Shown here: one piece after another, positions 60,913-64,000 of the stretch | Numbering within the stretch: position 1 is the first letter of the stretch | How the letters are laid out: the number at the start of each line of letters is the position of its first letter | From: Bacterioplanes sp965233665 | GTDB lineage: Bacteria; Pseudomonadota; Gammaproteobacteria; Pseudomonadales; Oceanobacteraceae | Reading direction: 5' to 3' | DNA: 64,000 nt | NCBI GenBank assembly: GCA_965233665.1 | Contig: CBDDTG010000069.1 | Coordinates: 248,001 to 312,000 of the forward strand | Made by a program: the position numbers and the translations under genes | Notes under the pieces: generated by a model | Told to the model about the DNA's origin: nothing | What the model saw: the letters and a program-made list of their open reading frames with translations, nothing else | Database searches by the model: none

Positions 60913-62229
60913 ATGAATAAGGATTTTTCCGATAGCATTTACGACAAGCTGGTCAATGAAGAAGACGCCCGCGCTTGTCGTGCCATCAGTGACGACGCCT
61001 GTCAGCAAGTGCCGGGCAATTTTCTGCGCATTATCACCGCTCAGTTTTTTAGCAAACTGGGCGATGCGGTATTAAACCCGAAAATTACCCTGCCTTGGTT
61101 ATTGCAAACTTTGGGTGCGCCAGCATTTTTATTGGCTTGGCTGGTACCCTTGCGTGAATCCGGTTCTTTATTGCCACAATTGGCCATTGCCAGTTGGGTG
61201 CGCACCTTGCCGAAACGCAAATGGGTGTGGGTGCTGGGGGCAACGATACAGGCGTTGAGTGTATTGGCCATGGGGCTGGTGGCACTGATGTTCGAGGGGG
61301 CGTTAGCGGGCTGGTTGATTATTGCGTTATTGGCATTGTTCAGCCTGGCGCGTGGGTTAAATTCGGTGGCGCATAAAGACGTGTTGGGTAAAACCATCCC
61401 TAAAAATCAGCGCGGTCAGGTAAATGGCTGGTCGGCCAGTGCCGCCGGTTTAATCACGATTTTATTGGCGATTTTGCTGTGGTTTGCTGGGGCTGACGTT
61501 TGGAGCTCCAACTCGCAATTATTGGCTTGGGCATTATTGGCGGCGGCGGGTTTATGGTTGATGGCGGCGGGCGTGTTTACCTCGGTAGCTGAGTTTTCTG
61601 GCGAAGTCGAAGGCGGTCGCAACGGCTTGCGTGAGGCTTTAGGGCAGCTGGCAATTTTGCGTGATGATGCGCCTTTTCGACGCTTTGTTATGACCCGTGC
61701 GTTGTTTTTATGCAGTGCGCTCAGTGCTCCTTATTACGTGGTGCTGGCCCATCAGTATTTGGGTGGCGATGTCGCGGTATTGGCGCTGTTTTTATTGGCC
61801 AGTGGCTTAGCGTCGCTGCTGTCGGCGCCTTTATGGGGGCGTTTTTCGGATCGCTCCAGTTTGCGAGTGATGCAGGTGGCCGCGGCGATGGCAGCGGCCT
61901 GTGGTGCCGTTTTGGTGGTCATTGCCTGGTGGCAGCCGCAGTGGTTGCAACTGTTAGGCGTGCTGCCGGTGCTGTATTTTGCTTTATCGATCAGCCATCA
62001 GGGCGTGCGTGTAGGGCGTAAAACCTATCTGGTGGACATGGCGGAGGGCAATCAGCGCACACAGTATGTGGCGGTCAGCAATACCCTGATTGGCGCCGTC
62101 TTGCTGTTGTTCAGTGCCGTGGGTGGCTTGAGTCAGTGGCTATCTGTGCCAGGCATTATTTTTGTTTTTTCCACCATGGCGGTGGCCGGTTTATTACTAT
62201 CATTGCGTTTGCCGGATGTGAGTCAGTAG
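60913..62229 (+). CDS. Major facilitator superfamily transporter
   Basis: 438 residues from the ATG at 60913 (GAGG four bases upstream). About 50 cytosolic residues, then 12 hydrophobic helices with the MFS halves (ITLPWLLQTLGAPAFLLAWL; LIIALLALFSLARGLNSVA; VVLAHQYLGGDVAVLALFLL). Conserved ARGLNSVAHKDVLGK segment is in the loop. The long soluble start is unusual. It is 90 bases after the acylase and leads to an SDR gene, so it may export or import a product of this unit. Confidence 0.8.
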   Translation: MNKDFSDSIYDKLVNEEDARACRAISDDACQQVPGNFLRIITAQFFSKLGDAVLNPKITLPWLLQTLGAPAFLLAWLVPLRESGSLLPQLAIASWVRTLPKRKWVWVLGATIQALSVLAMGLVALMFEGALAGWLIIALLALFSLARGLNSVAHKDVLGKTIPKNQRGQVNGWSASAAGLITILLAILLWFAGADVWSSNSQLLAWALLAAAGLWLMAAGVFTSVAEFSGEVEGGRNGLREALGQLAILRDDAPFRRFVMTRALFLCSALSAPYYVVLAHQYLGGDVAVLALFLLASGLASLLSAPLWGRFSDRSSLRVMQVAAAMAAACGAVLVVIAWWQPQWLQLLGVLPVLYFALSISHQGVRVGRKTYLVDMAEGNQRTQYVAVSNTLIGAVLLLFSAVGGLSQWLSVPGIIFVFSTMAVAGLLLSLRLPDVSQ

Positions 62230-62237
62230 GAGGTTCT

Positions 62238-63059
62238 ATGACAGCTCAAAGATTACTCAATAAAGTGGCATTAATTACGGGCGCCGCCAAAGGCATTGGC
62301 CGCGCTTGTGCTGAATTATTTGCCCAGCACGGTGCTGAAGTTATTGTCACAGACATCGATCACGAAGGCGGTGAGGCGGTGGCGAAAGCCATTGTCGATT
62401 TGGGTGGCATTGCACGTTATTTGCCACTCGACGTCAGTGACGAGGCGCAGTGGCAAAGCGTTGAAAACAACATTATGGCCAACGAAGGTCGCTTGGACGT
62501 GCTGGTGAATAACGCCGGCATTATCGGTTTTTTAGAAACCGACAGTGCGCAAGACCCTGAGCACATGACGTTGGATGCTTGGCATCAGGTCATGGCCGTC
62601 AACAGTGATGGCGTGGCGTTGGGGTGCAAATATGGCATTGCTTTAATGAAGCATTCAAAAGCGGCCAGTATTATCAATATGTCATCGCGCAGCGGCTTGG
62701 TCGGCATACCGGGCGCGGCTCCTTATGCCGCCAGTAAAGCGGCGGTGCGCAATCACAGTAAAACCGTGGCTTTGTATTGTGCTCAGCAGGGCTATGCCAT
62801 TCGTTGCAACTCGATTCATCCCGGTGCGATTTTAACGCCCTTGTGGGATGCCATGTTAGGCAATGGTGAGCAACGTGAAGCTGCCATCGCTGCGATCAGC
62901 AAAGACATCCCGGTGGGGCATATGGGCACGCCTGAAGATGTGGCCTACGCCTCTTTGTATTTGGCCAGTGATGAATCGAAATACGTGACGGGCATTGAAC
63001 TCACCATTGATGGCGGCATTTTAGCCGGCAGTGCAGCGGCGCCGGGTAAAGAGGATTAG
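62238..63059 (+). CDS. Short-chain dehydrogenase/reductase (SDR)
   Basis: 273 residues from the ATG at 62238, with TAGGAGG six bases upstream. Classic SDR: cofactor loop VALITGAAKGIGRACAELF, VTDIDHEGG (acidic residue after strand 2 favours NAD), LVNNAGIIGF, catalytic SSRSGLVG Ser, then PYAASKAAVRN (Tyr-x-x-x-Lys), and SIHPGAILTPLW. It ends DESKYVTGIELTIDGGILAG. It follows the MFS gene by eight bases, so they are one operon. Substrate unknown. Confidence 0.93.
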   Translation: MTAQRLLNKVALITGAAKGIGRACAELFAQHGAEVIVTDIDHEGGEAVAKAIVDLGGIARYLPLDVSDEAQWQSVENNIMANEGRLDVLVNNAGIIGFLETDSAQDPEHMTLDAWHQVMAVNSDGVALGCKYGIALMKHSKAASIINMSSRSGLVGIPGAAPYAASKAAVRNHSKTVALYCAQQGYAIRCNSIHPGAILTPLWDAMLGNGEQREAAIAAISKDIPVGHMGTPEDVAYASLYLASDESKYVTGIELTIDGGILAGSAAAPGKED

Positions 63060-63086
63060 ATAACCTATTCGTTGGGGCCGGTGATA

Positions 63087-63349
63087 GGGCACCTCTGAAT
63101 AACTCTGCACAGCCCTGCGCGAGTGCAGCAGGCTTTCAGAACAAGGCGGTGGTGGCAGGAAATGGCCAGCCTTTTCAACATCGCCAACGATGTTATGGAA
63201 GCCTGACGCCCGCGCCCTATGGGGACCGCCAGAAAACTCCAGCTCTGTGTCGCCGATTTTTGCTGTAGCTGGCTAGAGCGGCAAACCGGCTTCGTGATCT
63301 GAAGCCCTCTGGCGATCCAGAGCGGGCGCCGAATTATTCAGCGGTGCCC
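63087..63349 (+). repeat. Miniature element family 2, complete copy
   Basis: 263 bases, GGGCACCTCTGAATAACTC at the left and GAATTATTCAGCGGTGCCC at the right (19-base arms with two mismatches). TA flanks both sides (63085-63086 and 63350-63351), a 2-base target duplication. Its interior matches the 12151 copy, inverted. It abuts the 3' end of the NIT-domain gene and supplies one base of its stop codon. Confidence 0.85.
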
Positions 63350-64000
63350 TAGTGTTTCTCCTTAGCGAGTGAGCCGGCCCCGTTCCCTTGCCATATCCAA
63401 GCCAATGCTGCCAACAGCAATGCAATATTTAAACAGAAAAGCCCGATGTAAATGCTTTGCAGTTGATCGGCTCGCCACTGCAGTTCGTCTATGACTTTCG
63501 CCTCAGTGCTGCGATATAAATCTATGCGTGCCGTCGCGGCTTGAAACCAGTCTTCGGCCTTGGTGTTGTGGTTGGTATCTTTGCTGGCGGCAACATGCCG
63601 ATAATAATCCACCTGCCTTTGCTCGTTAGAATTCAGAAAAACCGTGAGGGTTTTATGCAACTCAACCGTGGCGGTAACGATGACGTTATGTAGAAATGCC
63701 TGCTGCGTGGCGACCAGTTGAGCGTGCTTATGCTTGAGTTGGGGGCGTGAATTGATCGGCAGAAAAAACATTGTTCAGCACCGCGCGCTCAATACCGGCT
63801 TGCTCTTTGGCGCGGGCGAAATTAGATAAAGTCACCACTTTTTGGGCAACATCTGAGGTGGCGGAGACTTTAATCAACATCGCCAGGCTGTCTAATAGCA
63901 ACCGATTGTGCGCGGTATAGTAGGCCAGCATATCGTCTAGCGTGATATTAAGCCGATCAACCTGCAGGCGCTTATTTAACTGCGTTAACAAGGCTTGCGT
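63349..64000 (-). pseudogene. NIT-domain sensor protein fragment, frameshifted and truncated
   Basis: A nitrate/nitrite-sensing (NIT) type helical domain is readable in two frames from the right edge: DRLNITLDDMLAYYTAHNRL and FARAKEQAGIERAVLNNVFS, then, one frame over, HAQLVATQQAFLHNVIVTAT and a membrane helix YIGLFCLNIALLLAALAWIW. Removing one base from the run of five G at 63741-63745 would join them (FTPQLKHKHAQ). After the helix the frame ends at a stop formed with the family 2 element, where a HAMP and signalling domain are usual. Probably the remains of a chemoreceptor or other NIT-type receptor; the start is beyond the window. Confidence 0.75.

Overview
The window looks like chromosomal DNA of a Gram-negative gammaproteobacterium. 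The clearest sign is the cluster ubiE-ubiJ-ubiB-hisI-hisE-hinT-tatA-tatB-tatC (38283 down to 32680); UbiJ next to UbiB is a gammaproteobacterial arrangement. A PBP1C/alpha-2-macroglobulin pair, many short CGG-type lipoproteins and an FMN riboswitch in front of ribB fit this. A marine Oceanospirillales-like host is my guess from gene style only; no rRNA or tRNA is present to place it.

Layout. 1-1636: three GNAT acetyltransferase genes on the minus strand, the first cut by the window edge. 1963-5198: a three-gene unit of an MbnP-like lipoprotein, its MbnH-like di-haem partner and a barrel-like exported protein. 5251-9560: TetR/reductase divergent pair with a perfect operator, a QEGLA/DUF1704 protein, a VOC protein and a frameshifted LysR gene. 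9606-14439: a UshA-like nucleotidase lipoprotein, a lipoprotein whose 5' end was replaced by a miniature element, a periplasmic binding protein and an unknown lipoprotein. 14820-15727: FMN riboswitch, ribB, terminator. 16307-21688: tandem paralogous lipoproteins, an M17 aminopeptidase, small lipoprotein and membrane genes and a luciferase-like oxidoreductase. 21685-29855: pbpC, a giant alpha-2-macroglobulin with an LprI-like N-terminus, and a frameshifted glutathione transferase. 30064-32645: FIST sensor protein plus histidine kinase, preceded by a threefold repeated ribosome-binding-site/start unit. 32680-38283: tat/his/ubi cluster. 38390-42976: an accessory segment bounded by two almost identical 266-bp miniature elements; it carries a secreted dockerin protein and, next to it, a membrane-anchored cohesin protein. 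42996-50878: an MFS-acyltransferase fusion under a TetR with paired operators, DTW, DCC and DoxX-like proteins, a methyltransferase, a LysR/FMN reductase pair and a lipoprotein. 51434-53614: an exported SseB-like protein and a complete IS3-family element. 53707-63059: LysR, a lipoprotein with three internal repeats, a membrane-bound AraC regulator beside a lipoprotein Ntn acylase, an MFS transporter and an SDR enzyme. 63349-64000: a NIT-domain sensor fragment, frameshifted and cut at its 3' end by a miniature element.

The most interesting system is the cohesin-dockerin pair (39178-42468): a two-protein, non-cellulosomal docking module with a surface or periplasmic anchor and a secreted partner. 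Second is the genome-shaping role of two miniature inverted-repeat element families (family 1 at 6358, 38392, 42711; family 2 at 12151, 14521, 63087), which sit at gene ends and rewrite a signal peptide and a stop codon. Three genes (8689, 29146, 63349) each carry one frameshift at a run of the same base, which may be true decay or sequencing error.
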